NCBI GenBank assembly: GCA_012845835.1
Contig: JABAKD010000004.1
Coordinates: forward strand, 6,243,765 to 6,307,764
Origin: Undaria pinnatifida
Taxonomy: Eukaryota; Sar; Phaeophyceae; Laminariales; Alariaceae
Reading direction: 5' to 3'
Length of the DNA stretch: 64,000 nt
Shown here one piece after another: positions 1-11,441 of the stretch. Position numbers and translations under genes: made by a program. A model generated the notes under the pieces. It had not been told where the DNA came from, did no database searches, and was given only the letters and a program-made list of their open reading frames with translations. Numbering within the stretch: the first letter of the stretch is position 1; every line of letters begins with the position of its first letter.

Positions 1-350
1 GGGCTGGGCATGCGTTAGGTTGTCATGTTCGTCAGTTTCAACACAATGATCATGTGCTTTCTACCCAACTAAATTGGATATGCTGCAAACATCCTATTGA
101 GGATTTTGGTGGGTTGTGCTATATAACCAACACAACTTACACTTTGATATTTGATAGCCCAATCACGTCAGCATTGATCTCCGGGACCCCCCCTCGCCAA
201 AGACATCTATCTAGGAACACGCCATCATTACCATCCATAATATTCCCCGTCGCGTTCGTTCGGTGTGAATGGGTGGTCTGGTGAGTAGTGCTCTACAACC
301 AACACTCGCCCTCTTATCATCGCACTCTGGCAGAGGTATCGTGGAATCAC

Positions 351-472
351 CTTGGCATGGCTTCTATCACCGCAGGGGGAAGGGGGTCACTCGCGATGCT
401 GTCCAGCTCGATGTCCAACAGACGGTGCCCCGACGAGATTGACGCCGCCAGCCGGAGATAGTGAGATACCAA
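351..472 (-). CDS. CFAP54: CFAP54-like exon 50 (last in window)
   Basis: 122 bases, phase 0 in and phase 2 out, GAG acceptor and AAG|GTGATT donor. LVSHYLRLAASISSGHRLLD then IELDSIASDPLPPAVIEAM. No stop codon is reached, so the coding sequence continues beyond position 1. Positions 1-350 show no convincing further exon. Confidence 0.72.
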
Positions 473-985
473 CTCTAAGTTGTGCTGGATGGCCGGTCAG
501 AATAGGAAAAAGAAGTGAGTCGAATTAGAGGAGTACTGAACATGATATTAAATATATCAGTCATTTTCGGGATCTAAGAAAACGATATTGGGGCCTCTAG
601 CTGGAGGTGGTGCGGGACTATGTCCAAGTTGAGCTGGATGGCCGGTTAGGCTCGGGGAAGGAAAAGGGGTCGGATAACAGGTATTATAGCGGGGAGATAA
701 CAAATTAATAAACACATTTGTTCCGGGATTCAGGGCGACGACGATAATATATGGGAGCTAGTGTAGTTACTTGGTTGAACATTGGGTACTCAGTTAAGGA
801 TTTTTATAAATTAGTTACTTCCGGGAAATGGAGGAGGCGGTGTTGAGGCCACTGGGGGGAGGTGCGAGATCAGCTTCAGCTTGTGCCGGATGGCTAGTTG
901 GATTCAGGGAAAGGAAGAGGGTTGCGTCGGAGGTATCATGTCTTCACGATGCGGGGAAGGGGAAGGGGTCAGGTTGGAGGTATGT
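455..985 (-). repeat. Tandem repeat including exon 50 acceptor edge
   Basis: Units near 455-520, 605-680 and 855-930 share GGATGGC(C/T) followed by a purine-rich stretch, and on the minus strand read L-V-S-H-Y-L-R-L (exon), then LDIVPHHLQLE and LKLISHLPPVA. A further partial unit is near 945-985. The real exon is the unit nearest position 1. Confidence 0.65.
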
Positions 986-1685
986 GGTGTGATTGGGAAG
1001 AAATGAGTTACTGCCCACATCTACACGTCTTAACGCAGCAGAAGCACGGGGTCGGCATCGCTGCACACCTGACTTGCTCGTAGATGTTCCCAGATCGGCG
1101 ACAAAGAGAGAAACAAGGGTTTATTATACCGTCGTCCCTGATGCGTCGTGTTCGATGGAGATATACGTACAGCAGACCACTAAAATAAACAGACATGCTT
1201 TCACAGACTATAAAGTCGGGGATGTGGGAATACCCCAGCCGCCGCAAGTACAGCAAGCGATTTCGTCAAATTTACTACGGCCCGATTTCAACATATTGCA
1301 CATTTTTTATGTTAAGGATTTTTATGTTGATAAGGAATAGATTACACCGATAGGTGAAATTCAAAGACGTGGGGAAGGGATGTTGGGAAGTGGTAGAGGG
1401 TAATAATAGAGATACCACTGCTTTACAGAAGGATGCTCGAATTCTATCGGAACGGCATCGTCTACGCTATGTAGTCGGAGGGGAGTAATAATAACATAGG
1501 AGCACCCTCAAGGCACTGCCTGAACGAAAAACAAATTTGGACTGCGGACAATGCTAAATAGATTTTAAGCGATAATTAGTAGTTGCTCAGGTGAGGGGCC
1601 CTTCATTCATAACCATAATGGTATTGGTCAAAATGTGCTACGAACCCCTAATTGTTTCGCGCATTCAGCGACCACATGGCCGTAC

Positions 1686-2036
1686 CTTTAAGGCATCCAC
1701 GTTGGCACAGTTGACGTGATCCCCTTGGGTGCCTTCACCCCTCACATCCGAAAATGCATGAAGCATAACAAGCTCCAGGCAAGCGTCTCCCATGATCCTC
1801 CAATCGTGCCCCCCCCGGCTAAAAGACACGCGTAAAGCAGCCGTCAGCGCCGACGCCGTTGCCTCTTCCAAGGCGTACAGGAAACCCTCAGGAAGAGGCG
1901 CTTTCCTGTCGGGGTTGCCCTCCGCGACGCGAGGTATTCGCAGGGTTCGAAGGCGGCGTAGTCGGATTTTTCCGATAAGGAGGAGGAGGTGGGCTCGCAC
2001 TGCCGGATGCGGACTGGCCACGTGTCGCATTAACGC
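1686..2036 (-). CDS. CFAP54: CFAP54-like exon 49
   Basis: 117 codons, phase 0, strong pyrimidine-rich CAG acceptor and AAG|GTACGG donor. AVRAHLLLLIGKIRLRRLRT, YALEEATASALTAALRVSFS and GHDWRIMGDACLELVML form three helices with the look of the family's C-terminal region, where an isoleucine/leucine-rich GK.. helix and a GGHD motif recur. The intron after it (473-1685) holds copies of the exon 50 edge. Confidence 0.88.
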
Positions 2037-2446
2037 CTGAAATGAGGTGGGACAGAGGGACGCTGTTAATCAATGGCGCCCGCGTGGTATTCTTGTGCCG
2101 ATGACTTGAAACACCCTATCACACACAGCTACAGATTATTGCGTTTCGACCAAATTCTGGACCTCACAGCCGAGGGGTCATATATACTATGACAACACTC
2201 GTGAAGGTGAGTGCGGTCTGGTCACGCCCTGGTTAAACAGTTATTGTTTATGATTTTTACGAATAATCCCACATATCATGGACAAGATCTTCGATATTCG
2301 CGTTCATACACGAACGGCTCTAACCTTCCTTCCAGAGGGAGCGGCATAACTCGATTAGTGTATCATTCGAACTTCCTCGTTACTGTCAGCGATTTTGTGG
2401 CTGGAGAGGGAGCGTTTGCCGCCAATGCTAGTGCAGTGTACGACAG

Positions 2447-2640
2447 ACGCATGCTTCGGCAATGGGGCAACACATTTTTTCTACACTCTCCGTTTGAGAA
2501 GCTCTATCCTCTATCCTTGTGCTGGTGTAGATAACAATGACAATACCGCCCGGGGAACAATCCCATGGCCTAGGTATACAACGATCAGACTTGTACAACA
2601 CGAAAAAGGAAGTCCATCGAGATGGGATATTTTAAAAGTC
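2447..2640. mobile_element. Family A element remnant
   Basis: GACGCATGCTTCGGCAATGG and CCCATGGCCTAGGTATACAA. The right end is not clear. Confidence 0.5.
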
Positions 2641-3224
2641 TCATTAAGGTGTCCCGTCCATCATAAATGGTCTGGCCAAAAAATCTTTCGTACCCCCATT
2701 GTAGAACGTGTTTGCACCTGCGGTAATTCTGGCTTTTCTCGTTGAACTGGGCGTTGTGGCACGTTTTTCTCTCTAACACCGTGTTCTTTGTTACTCATGA
2801 TGCGACAAGGACCTCTTCAACTTTAGCAACCGTCAGAGTGCCGTGATTCTCTGAACTTTCTTACCGCCTTCCGTTCCGAGTCTACATCATTAACAATCTA
2901 CTTGGGGAGTCAACACTCAGATTCCAGTTGGATTAGCTTCCCGGCATTCATGCTGTATCCCAGAAGTCAACACAGATGTGTGTGTTCATCACCACATTGA
3001 TCCGCTCTCTGTACTCGACGACAACCATGACATCCCGTGTCCGCGCCGATTTTTACCCCTGGCACAATCTACGTGGTCATAATTCGGGACATCTATGTAT
3101 TGCTGTGTGTTGGCGCATTCGGCGGTTACATACATGACTAAGGCGACCGCGTCTGGATTTTTGACGTGGATTACCCTTGTAGTGGACAGGTCTTACACGA
3201 CGTGACCGGCAACATCTGACTCAC

Positions 3225-3411
3225 CGCTGCCTCTTCGGCCATGTTAGAAGCCATCGACAGCCAATCCCCCTCGCCGCTTGTTCCTGGCAGCCCGGATCCT
3301 CCTGTACCCCCAGCATTATTTTCTTCCTCATCCTCGGACGCCTCTTCGCTTCCCTGTCCTCGCACGGTATTGTGGAGTCCGAGATCCTCCACAACTTCCA
3401 GCAAAGATAAC
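3225..3411 (-). CDS. CFAP54: CFAP54-like exon 48
   Basis: 187 bases, phase 2 in and phase 0 out, TAG acceptor and GCG|GTGAGT donor. LSLLEVVEDLGLHNTVRGQG is followed by an acidic Gly-rich linker and WLSMASNMAEEAA. The next intron (2037-3224) has a terminal-repeat element remnant at 2447-2640. The rest is unassigned. Confidence 0.8.
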
Positions 3412-4177
3412 CTAGTATCTCCCGAAATATTTTCACGTCATAAGCAATACGCCATGCAGTAGTTTACCGCTTGTTGAGTAAGGTAACATGTACCGGCAGG
3501 TGTCAAATGGCAGAAGCTGCCCCGAAGGGACAAAAGAAAAACTTAAAAAAACTCTGGTACGCAGTACTTACTTCAACAATCCGTTTCGGTCATGGAGAAC
3601 ATTCTTCACCCCTTTAGAGCCCCCAATCCCCTCCCTGTACTAAATCCAAGTAATTTTGTCCCCAAAACGGGTTTCCAGTGGTAAAGGGGTTAAGAAGCAT
3701 CAAGCCACAGAGACTTTACCAAAGACGTCCACGCGAATAATTGGATCTCGCACCCTCTTAGCTCTTCAATATGTGGAGGGACGCGCGCGCCTTGCATGTG
3801 TGTAGACTACATCTAGTCTAGTTGTGAAAATGTAAAGATACAGTAGTGGCCTCTCTATGTTGCCGGTGTGTGCCAGCCAGAAATACCGCCCCTGTATGTA
3901 GCAGGAGCCGGCCCTATTACTCTACTGCCAATATTGGCTGTTCCCACCTGTACGGAACGATTTGACAGGCACCATTGCGGGCAACCGGCACTAATCAACC
4001 AGCACTACGGAGGGACCTCTACTGCTGTGCCTGGTATATGCCAATCTTCCCAAGAACCGAGGGAGTTATTCGCATGGGCCAATATAGCAGAGAAATAATT
4101 ATTTAAAGCAGCAACAAGACCGTCTTATATAGTGAACCCTTGTTATGGTTCTGAGTGGGTGCATGGTCGTCGAACTT

Positions 4178-4228
4178 CAGTCTCACCTCACATCCAGATG
4201 CAGCCGAAGTGCGGACACGTTTACAGAA
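4178..4228 (-). repeat. Copy of exon 47 donor edge
   Basis: About 40 bases matching the last codons and donor of exon 47 (CACCTCACA...CAGCCGAAG on the plus strand), 150 bases downstream in gene direction. Confidence 0.65.
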
Positions 4229-4344
4229 GAATTTTCTAACAGTCTTACAATCCTACCATGATTTGAATTTCGTGGTAACAACATGGCCTCCTTACACAGT
4301 GAAAACCGTATTTCGAATGAGTGGTGCAAGAACGTCTGTCCCAC

Positions 4345-4508
4345 CTCACAGCCAGGAGCAGCCGAAGCGTTGGCAAGTGCAAGTTGACAAGAGAAGACGG
4401 CGCGGTTTCGTCCAGCTCATCTACCGGTGCGAGCCCATACGCAACCTTGCCAGGCAAGTCACGAGGCAGATCCCCGAACGATGTGCCGAGAGCTTGTAGC
4501 AAGCTTGG
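4345..4508 (-). CDS. CFAP54: CFAP54-like exon 47
   Basis: 164 bases, phase 0 in and phase 2 out, CAG acceptor and AG|GTGGGA donor. PSLLQALGTSFGDLPRDLPG is followed by SSLVNLHLPTLRLLLAVR. The donor side is duplicated about 150 bases downstream in the next intron. Upstream in-frame sequence is open, so the start is chosen by splice site. Confidence 0.82.
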
Positions 4509-5029
4509 CTGGGCGTCTGTCGAGCGTATCATGGGTCCAATGACAGCAGTAATGCGTCGTGAGCTATAAGCTATACTTTATTTCCACGTTACTTTATGTC
4601 TTCCCTTATGTGGCTGCTGCTTGACGGATATCGGTAGGCAACAGGCCATGAAAGAAACGATACGTAGTGAGCCATAGCGTTTCGTTGCAATATACATCAT
4701 GCTGTTGCAGCCTGCAATTAGGTATTTTTCATGGATATCGCAGGGCATCCTCACCGCAGCTTAAACCAGGGTTACAAGTGAAGATGCCGGCAGACAACAC
4801 TTCCCCCCTTGACAAACAACAACTCTGTTTTTCTGCCTGCGCTGCAACAACGCTACTAGGTTTTAGTGCGAAACACGCGGCTTTGCACCCTTGACAGCGC
4901 ACGTCCCCTTTGCTTGACATATCTTGTGACATATTTGGCTACAAGGGCGCTGTCAGCTGTCAGTGATTGGATGATGGGATCGTAATCGTCCGCCGAGGGG
5001 TCAAGATATATTGCATGATCTGAAGCCGA

Positions 5030-5182
5030 CGACACATTGTGCCTCTAGCGCCCGATGATGCATGGGCCTAAGCCCAAAATGTTACCATCTGTGTGCGTTT
5101 GCCTGCTATAGGATTGTTTTCGAAGACTTTGTGAACCGGCCATGCATTGTGCCCTTGCGCCCTATTATGCATGCTAGGTAGG
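5030..5182. repeat. Two-copy short repeat, period about 110
   Basis: TTGTGCCTCTAGCGCCCGAT and TTGTGCCCTTGCGCCCTATT, each followed by an (A/G)TGCATG(G/C) run, occur near 5037 and 5148. Intronic. Confidence 0.5.
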
Positions 5183-5479
5183 TCTGATAGCAAATACTGC
5201 CGTCTGCTATACTTGTTTGCTTGTGTGCTGCAGCGTAGTGTACAACAGCATCGGGCGATTTCCGTGCAAGCCTCTCCAGTGCACATAGTGCTGTACAGTG
5301 CCGCTAATGTAGTTCAAGGGAAGTCCGACACTTGAGTTCGGTTTTGCAGTAATAGCTATTAAGAATGCACACTGGTCGTCTTCGCACCGACACTTTGTAT
5401 CCTTACGGGCAGATACATGTCGGAGGGATACCCAACCTACACAGATAGATATTTCTACAATACAGCAGTATCAGATAAC

Positions 5480-5498
5480 TTTTTTTTTTTTTTTTTCC
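5480..5498 (+). repeat. Poly-T run
   Basis: An uninterrupted T run of about 18 within the intron between exons 46 and 47, followed by a CATCCTCCGGCGGATGG hairpin. Confidence 0.85.
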
Positions 5499-5907
5499 AT
5501 CCTCCGGCGGATGGGGAAAAATAAAGCTTTAGCTCACCACACTTCCACGTATTTTCATACGCGTCGTGTGTCGATTGAACTCAGTTGCTTTCGCAGCCCA
5601 ACGCTAGCTGGCGCACCCTTCGGGTCCCATTGTAGGTATAGCGTAAGCTGCCCCTAGCAGTGGTCTTCGTTACAACCCCGGCAGCGCAAGCTGCCGTTGT
5701 ATACGGATGCGTTTGTATGTAACGTCAACTTCTGTTGCTGCTATTGTCGCATTAGACTATATCAGCGCCAAAATCTAGTTCGTGATCACAGGACAGGCTC
5801 TGATAACTCTGAACTAAAACAAACGGGCAAAACACTTGCATGGGATCGACGCGTCTCGTTCACTTCAGTGTCTCGCCTTCTTCCATGACGTTGTTTTCCC
5901 GGGATAC

Positions 5908-6063
5908 GTAGGTCAGAGTCCCAGTGCCTATCCACCCCAGTCCGTGGGCAGCCGAGAGTAATGTTGAGTCTGCCAGGCGGAGTGCTTCCATCGACTCCAA
6001 CAACAGCTGCATTGTCTGATTCTCCTCCCCATCCCCATGCACCAAGCTCTGCTGTCGACGAAT
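5908..6063 (-). CDS. CFAP54: CFAP54-like exon 46
   Basis: 52 codons, phase 0, CAG acceptor and TAC|GTATCC donor. TMQLLLESMEALRLADSTLL then SAAHGLGWIG forms a helix pair. The following intron (4509-5907) has a two-copy short repeat (5037-5179) and a poly-T run near 5480-5498, nothing else. Confidence 0.82.
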
Positions 6064-6775
6064 CTGTAATCGTTGGTGAAACGGTTGAGGGCCCAATGGT
6101 AAGGCAGGAAGCAACCAAAACAACCAATACCGCACGATATCCAACAAGAAACATCACCGCTAGGTGCTGGCCTGACTAACAGCGGTAGTGCTTATTGTGC
6201 AGTCTTACATCCCTATGGCAACATGCGCTCGCCTTTCTACACAATGCTCCCGGCACTGCCCACTGCCTACCAGGGACTAGATCACGCTTTTGACAATCAT
6301 GCCTTCGTGATCCCTCGGGGAAAACGAGAGGTTAGTAAAACCCGTTGTGTTGGGGATGCATGAGCGCCGTTCGCTCTTCGCTAAGCAGAACGTGACCGCG
6401 TGGTCAAAACAAAGTGTACGCGTGGTATTCCCGGTGTCGCTTGTCAGCACTAAACCTCCCGTTTCGGAAATGTGCACATGTTCCCTACTCCTGATACGAC
6501 TCGCCACGCATGACCATCTCGGACGCAAAATACCTGGTGGCTATACAGCACGGCCTACTAACCACTGAGTCGAGTGCGCGCACTGGAGAACAATACGCAT
6601 GGCTATGATAGTATGTTCCTAGATACTTGTCCAGTGGTAAGGCGAGGTCCCTAGAGATCAATGCTAACGAGATTGTGGTGCTATGAGCTCTAAATAATAT
6701 ATTTTTGTGACACCTGGTATAGCATTATCCATTAGACGACAAATTCGTCTGGTAGTAGTGCCTAGTGCAATATGC

Positions 6776-6808
6776 AATCAGTAGAAATTGGTGCTGATTT
6801 TATTGCCT
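6776..6808 (-). repeat. Short copy of exon 45 donor flank
   Basis: AAGGCAATAAAATCAGCACC here resembles AAGGTGATAAAATCGGCTCC at the exon 45 donor. The copy has lost the GT. Confidence 0.5.
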
Positions 6809-6920
6809 TATCTTTCCGTCCAGAGTGTTGTACGTCAATCGTGAATCTTACGGTACAGATTCGTCCCCAATGGCAACTACTTTGAGCAGAGTCCAAAGCG
6901 ATCGGAGCCGATTTTATCAC

Positions 6921-7043
6921 CTTCGCCAGAAGTCTCAAGACCGCCGCAAGATCAAGGGCAGATGCGTCAGTAGACTGATACTCAGAGATCAGGGCATGGC
7001 AGTCGGTCACCGCTTGCTCCAGCTTGCCCTCTGCCACGAACGC
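6921..7043 (-). CDS. CFAP54: CFAP54-like exon 45
   Basis: 41 codons, phase 0, TAG acceptor and AAG|GTGATA donor. AFVAEGKLEQAVTDCHALIS then LDLAAVLRLLAK is a helix pair of repeat type. A short near-copy of its donor flank lies at 6778-6806. The rest of the following intron (6064-6920) is unassigned. Confidence 0.82.
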
Positions 7044-8359
7044 CTACGTTGCGGGGTTTGGGAACAAACAGTCCAGCGTCAACGGGGTGGCCACATCAGA
7101 GATTGGCCCATTCTGGGCGAACCTTCAACCAAAGTACGTGCATGCAAAGCTGTCATTATATGCGCATACATTTGCAGAGAAGAACTTCCAACCGGGGATT
7201 CTACATATATGCGTAGCATTCATTCAAGACGCATACAATCTCAGAGACTTGCGCTTGTTGGCCGGAGCTCACGGCCTATACACAGTGGCGGTTGCTATTT
7301 TGGATTTCGGTTTCTGCCGCACCAATATCGGTTGCCGTAATCGTTGACTATATATGAGGATACACGAAATGTCATCTAATTATTGATATTTTGTCGACGT
7401 TGTCGCTTTGTTCGGCATTTGCTCACCGAACCGCAAGCTATGTTCATCGCTAACAGTGGGGATGGACCCCTCAAAAACTTGCCAAATGTTCGACCGTTTG
7501 TTTTACCATTGCACAACTGTTGTTACTCTAATTCAAATAGTTCATCCCGATACAGTGGGGGTTTCGGTTCTAAAGGAGGTAACGACATACCATGGGAGGG
7601 TATAATCACGTAATCGCCGACTGATTCTTGGTTTATGGAGACAAAAACGCACATCGCACCTGTGCTCTCAGTCGTCGTAGACGGTTACAAAGTACAACTT
7701 CACCCACAGCCCTTGCTTCATCGATACCGCTTCGAATCTGAAATTTTGCGTCCACAGTTCGACCCTGCAAACGAGGCATGCCGGTGGCACAACCATGAGG
7801 TTAATTGAGGAGGCCTAGATACACGTTTTTCCGTTTGTGTTGTATTCGTCTACACCTTCACTGTATATTTCTAGTGAATGTTGGATAGGATGAGGCCTCC
7901 TGGTCCAGTGGGTGATCCTACGCCCGTGGCATATTCCCGCGCCAAGCTCAGATTTAGCGCGGTGAGTGCTCACTAAATCCCACATCCTGAGAATTTACGG
8001 GCTTACGGTTGGGTTCTATCTATGGTGCTGCAGATGAAGCAGCATTATCATCCAGCCTGGGAGTTAGTGGACAGGCTGGATACCTTAAAGAAGAGTGGTT
8101 CAAGGAATCAGCGGGTGGAGAACCCTTCGTTTCTCCCATCAAGGGCGAGCTTGATGAGGGTTGAGCGAGTCCACATGTCCCAAAAACGACGAGAATGCTC
8201 TTCTCCTGTTTTCTCACGCAAACACAAGGTTTTGCCAGGCGAGAGGGCGGACTTCTTGTTGGTGCAAGCTGACCTTCGCACATTTAGGCACCCCTAATGC
8301 CAGACCTCCTAAGTGCCTACTAGGTGCTCTTCACGCATACATTGCAAAACCCGAGAGGG

Positions 8360-8612
8360 CGTTACGACACGGGTTCATCTATTTTTTCTGAAGGTTCTTA
8401 CTCGAGGAGTTCTGCAACTCACACAAGATCTGACATACAGCGGAAGTGACGGTCCAACCCGAAGAACAACCCCATGGCCTACGTATATAGCGAATAATAC
8501 TGTACATTTCAATTGGCATTCCAACGGCATCGGATAGTTGTCCAGTCCGACAGACCCGCCAGTCAGAAGCAGTTTGCCCCCGAAAGCTCTACGTACCCGT
8601 ATCGCCGCCCGC
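8360..8612. mobile_element. Family A element
   Basis: CGTTACGACACGGGTTC at the left, CCCCATGGCCTACGTATA inside, TACCCGTATCGCCGCCCGCG at the right. Confidence 0.55.
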
Positions 8613-8669
8613 GTCTCTTCACGAATAAATCGAAAAACCTATTAATAGACTTGTTCCCCATGCCCTAAC

Positions 8670-8915
8670 CTGTAAAAGGGCGACCACGGCCAGATCGTGC
8701 CGCAGCTCTAACCATGCATTGATGACCTTCCACGGCTGCCTTTGCTCGCCACCGAAAACGACCGAAATACGTTTTTCCGCACCCCGGGTAGTGCTGTCGT
8801 CGTCGCTGCTGTTCTCCGCCGTTAATCGTGCCACAGGCGCTGTTGAGGAGCCATAACCTCCGAGCCCGTGCCGCAGGAGAACAGCTAGACCCCGTGACGC
8901 GTGGTGTCGACAAAC
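8670..8915 (-). CDS. CFAP54: CFAP54-like exon 44
   Basis: 82 codons, phase 0, CAG acceptor and CAG|GTTAGG donor. VCRHHASRGLAVLLRHGLGG is followed by an acidic/Ser linker and PWKVINAWLELRHDLAVVAL. The frame is open upstream of other possible acceptors, so the start could be later. The intronic copies further upstream reproduce this same exon edge. The following intron (7044-8669) has a terminal-repeat element at 8360-8612. Confidence 0.8.
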
Positions 8916-8986
8916 CTGTGTTTTTGGATGGTTCAGGGTGTAAGCGGTATCACGATATTGTATTGCTGTGAAACGTTACTCATGTT

Positions 8987-9208
8987 TGAGCTGAGGCTCC
9001 TCAATTTGGGAGCTTAAGGCCTCCCCCAAAAACTGATTCGGAGAAAATTAAAACTGCTAGCGCATGAAAAATCCCATGGCCTAGGTACACAACGAGAATC
9101 ACGCAAAAACAAATGGCGTATTTCCGACGATTTTGGGTTAAGGAGTGTCTTAAGTCATTTAGAAACCATTTTCGACGAGAAGCGATAAGTCTATCGTAGC
9201 TCGCATCG
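8987..9208. mobile_element. Family A element, left end truncated
   Basis: Aligns closely with the copies at 37557 and 39991 (TTGGGAGCTTAAGGCCTCCC, CCCATGGCCTAGGTACAC, GATTTTGGGTTAAGGAG) and ends CTATCGTAGCTCGCATCGC. The left terminal repeat is missing. Confidence 0.65.
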
Positions 9209-9234
9209 CGTGTGAGTTACGAACGGACCAATGG

Positions 9235-9635
9235 GTACCATACAGGCGGCGTGGCGTATGCGGTCGCCAGCGTTTGTTGATGGCCTAGTCAGGCGCACAG
9301 AGGTGCAAATAATATAACGCCATTGTGATTTTTGTGAAACATGGACATGTTTGCGTTGAAACCGTTTGTGCAGCTATCGTACAGGCCGCGTGACGCATGG
9401 GTTCGAGACAACTATGTCGCTAGCGGGGTCTGGATGTAAAGAGATATACGAAATATCACGGTATTGTCGTTTTGTTAGATGCTACCAGGTACTTGTTTTT
9501 GAGTGGTGACAGTTTGAAAGAGCATCATGCAGGCCGCGTGACACACGGTGTCAGCAGTTCTATGTTGGTGACTGAGTCACGATGTAAAAAGTAACAGCAC
9601 ATTTCACCTTATTGTGCTTGCGCCGAACATGACTA
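9235..9635 (-). repeat. Three copies of exon 44 acceptor edge
   Basis: Units near 9235-9350, 9370-9485 and 9520-9635 resemble the first codons of exon 44 and more than 60 bases of its upstream intron. The exon reads VCRHHASRGL. The copies read LSRTHASRGL and, with a stop, NC-HRVSRGL. The third is more diverged. Shared flanking sequence (GATGTAA, AATATCACGGTATTGT) shows that the unit extends into the intron. Confidence 0.78.
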
Positions 9636-10227
9636 ATTTTACGTTTGATAGTTTTTGAGGGCATAATACGTGTTCATGTACTTTAAGGGGTTCAGAAACA
9701 CACGTGGCAGCGCTAGTTCAGAAAAATCTGCCAATATGCAACGGTGAACACATCTAAGTTGACGAGGTATGAGTCACGATGATAGCACCGAAACGGAGCG
9801 GCCTACGTAGATGACGCATGCCTGGATACGGGTGCATATATTTTTTCCTCGACTCCCCACCTCAGGAGCACTAAACCCCATCCAAAACCTGACCTGGAGA
9901 AAACATAAAAGTACAACCCGTTGACCGATCCTATGGCTATGTAGCGAATCACATAGTGTAGCACGAAATGGTGTTAGCATTGGGTGATGCCTCGATTGAG
10001 GAGCTCTGTCAGCAACCCAAATATTTTCTAAGCGTGGTAACCCTATCTTGTCACGTGTCAGAGGCTGTGCACATGAACCCCACAGCCATATGCAGGAACC
10101 AGACGCCGAAATATCTGCAGGGCGATGTGATGCATTAGGGAACAGGGCACGACAGGGGTCTGGCTTTGGGGGTTCTGGCTAAGAAACCGCTGCATTAGGG
10201 CCCCGACCGGGTGCCACAGCCACCCAC

Positions 10228-10491
10228 CCTCAGTTTGCCATCAAGCAACGCCAGCCGCCCCCTTAAGAGAAGGGCGTCTGCCGCCATCGGAGAAGCCCAG
10301 TCGTCCACCCCCCCCGGCGCCGTCGTCGCGATTAGTGCTGCCGCGGCTGCAACTCCCGCAGCTTTGACTTCACTGTCTACACTGTCCCCGCCGGAAGATG
10401 ATTGGGTTCCGGACTTGCCCGACCGACCACTGGCGACGGTTCCTCCTGACGTTGCGGCGATTGCTACTGGCGAGATACGCTTCAGGATCAC
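10228..10491 (-). CDS. CFAP54: CFAP54-like exon 43
   Basis: 88 codons, phase 0, CAG acceptor and AGG|GTGGGT donor. A Ser/Gly/Ala-rich first half is followed by DDWASPMAADALLLRGRLAL and LDGKLR, a repeat-like helix. The next intron (8916-10227) carries three copies of the exon 44 edge and one or two terminal-repeat remnants. Confidence 0.87.
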
Positions 10492-10772
10492 CTGGAACGC
10501 GTAGCGTATATAATGTTAGTTCGGGTTCTTGCGAAAGCGAGACATTGAGGTTGAAGAGCGCCGCCCACGTTCGCCCAATCTTGTTCGCTCTATGGTGATG
10601 ATTCTGACTGCCTCTGACCGTTCGGGATAGTGTTCTCTGTTGCCTACTCATCTGCGTGATAGAGCTCAATGCAGGTGCTCTCGAGCCTTGCCCACTGTTA
10701 CACATGCCCGAAGTGGAATACACTGCGTCCCCCGTTTGATAAATATATAATTTACAGTCAACCCTCTAACAG

Positions 10773-11040
10773 ACCCAGGCTACGGTAGGGGGGTCCCCTT
10801 TTGGGCCTTTTATTTCAGTGGCCAGGGGTCACTCGCGCCAGTAACCCCTTTGTTCCTATACGATCTTATGTTTTCTTCATGTTTTACATTGACCAAATTA
10901 ATCCGCAATGCAAAGGTGATCTAGGCTGCGCCGAAACAAGTTCCTAAACCATCTTCATCCGTGGGGTACAGAGCCACTCGTGCGAGTGGCTCAAACACAC
11001 CAGTGAAAATGGGGGTACCCCCCCTACCGTAGCCTTGGTC
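10773..11040. mobile_element. Family B terminal-inverted-repeat element (complete)
   Basis: Left CCAGGCTACGGTAGGGGGGT is inverted at the right as ...TACCCCCCCTACCGTAGCC. Inside lies a 10-bp hairpin, GCCACTCG-TG-CGAGTGGC. No coding capacity. Confidence 0.82.
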
Positions 11041-11188
11041 AACATGTTAATACATCTTTACAACCAACACTCCTACATATATCTGTTACCTACGACAACT
11101 AAACTTTAAGGGCATTTATCCGCCTGATCTTGTCTATATACTACACAAAAAGTGAGTGCATACATAGTTTATGGGGATATTTCATCAC

Positions 11189-11441
11189 CTGAAGTACTTC
11201 ACCCAAAATGCAGTCCGCCGCGTCCCGCACGCGTCTCAGGACGGCGTCCTGGCCGCCGTCTCCTTTACTCCCTTCTGGTGCCGCGGGGTCCTCGGTTACA
11301 CTGGGGACAGCGTTGCAATTGGCAAGGGCCAAGAGCAAGCGTGCCCGAGCACGAGCTACGCAGCATGCTTCATTCTCTCCATGCAACTCCCCCAGGGTAG
11401 GGTCGACTCCGAAGAGCCCACGCTTCAATATCCGCACGTGC
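11189..11441 (-). CDS. CFAP54: CFAP54-like exon 42
   Basis: 253 bases, phase 2 in and phase 0 out, CAG acceptor and CAG|GTGATG donor. HVRILKRGLFGVD... leads into CCVARARARLLLALANCNAV, a helix typical of the C-terminal half, then a Gly/Asp linker and RRVRDAADCILGEVLQ. The following intron is occupied by a complete family B element (10773-11040). Confidence 0.88.

Noticed and set aside
6825..7347. Overlapping plus-strand frames of 171 and 107 codons
   Set aside because: Antisense of exon 45 and intron. No recognisable domain, no initiation context and no neighbouring exon.
8084..8205. Minus-strand segment EKSILVVFGTCGLAQ... with CAG acceptor and AAG|GTATCC donor as an exon
   Set aside because: It would end in phase 2 while exon 45 requires phase 0, and another frame of the same segment is equally open. 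Kept out of the gene model.
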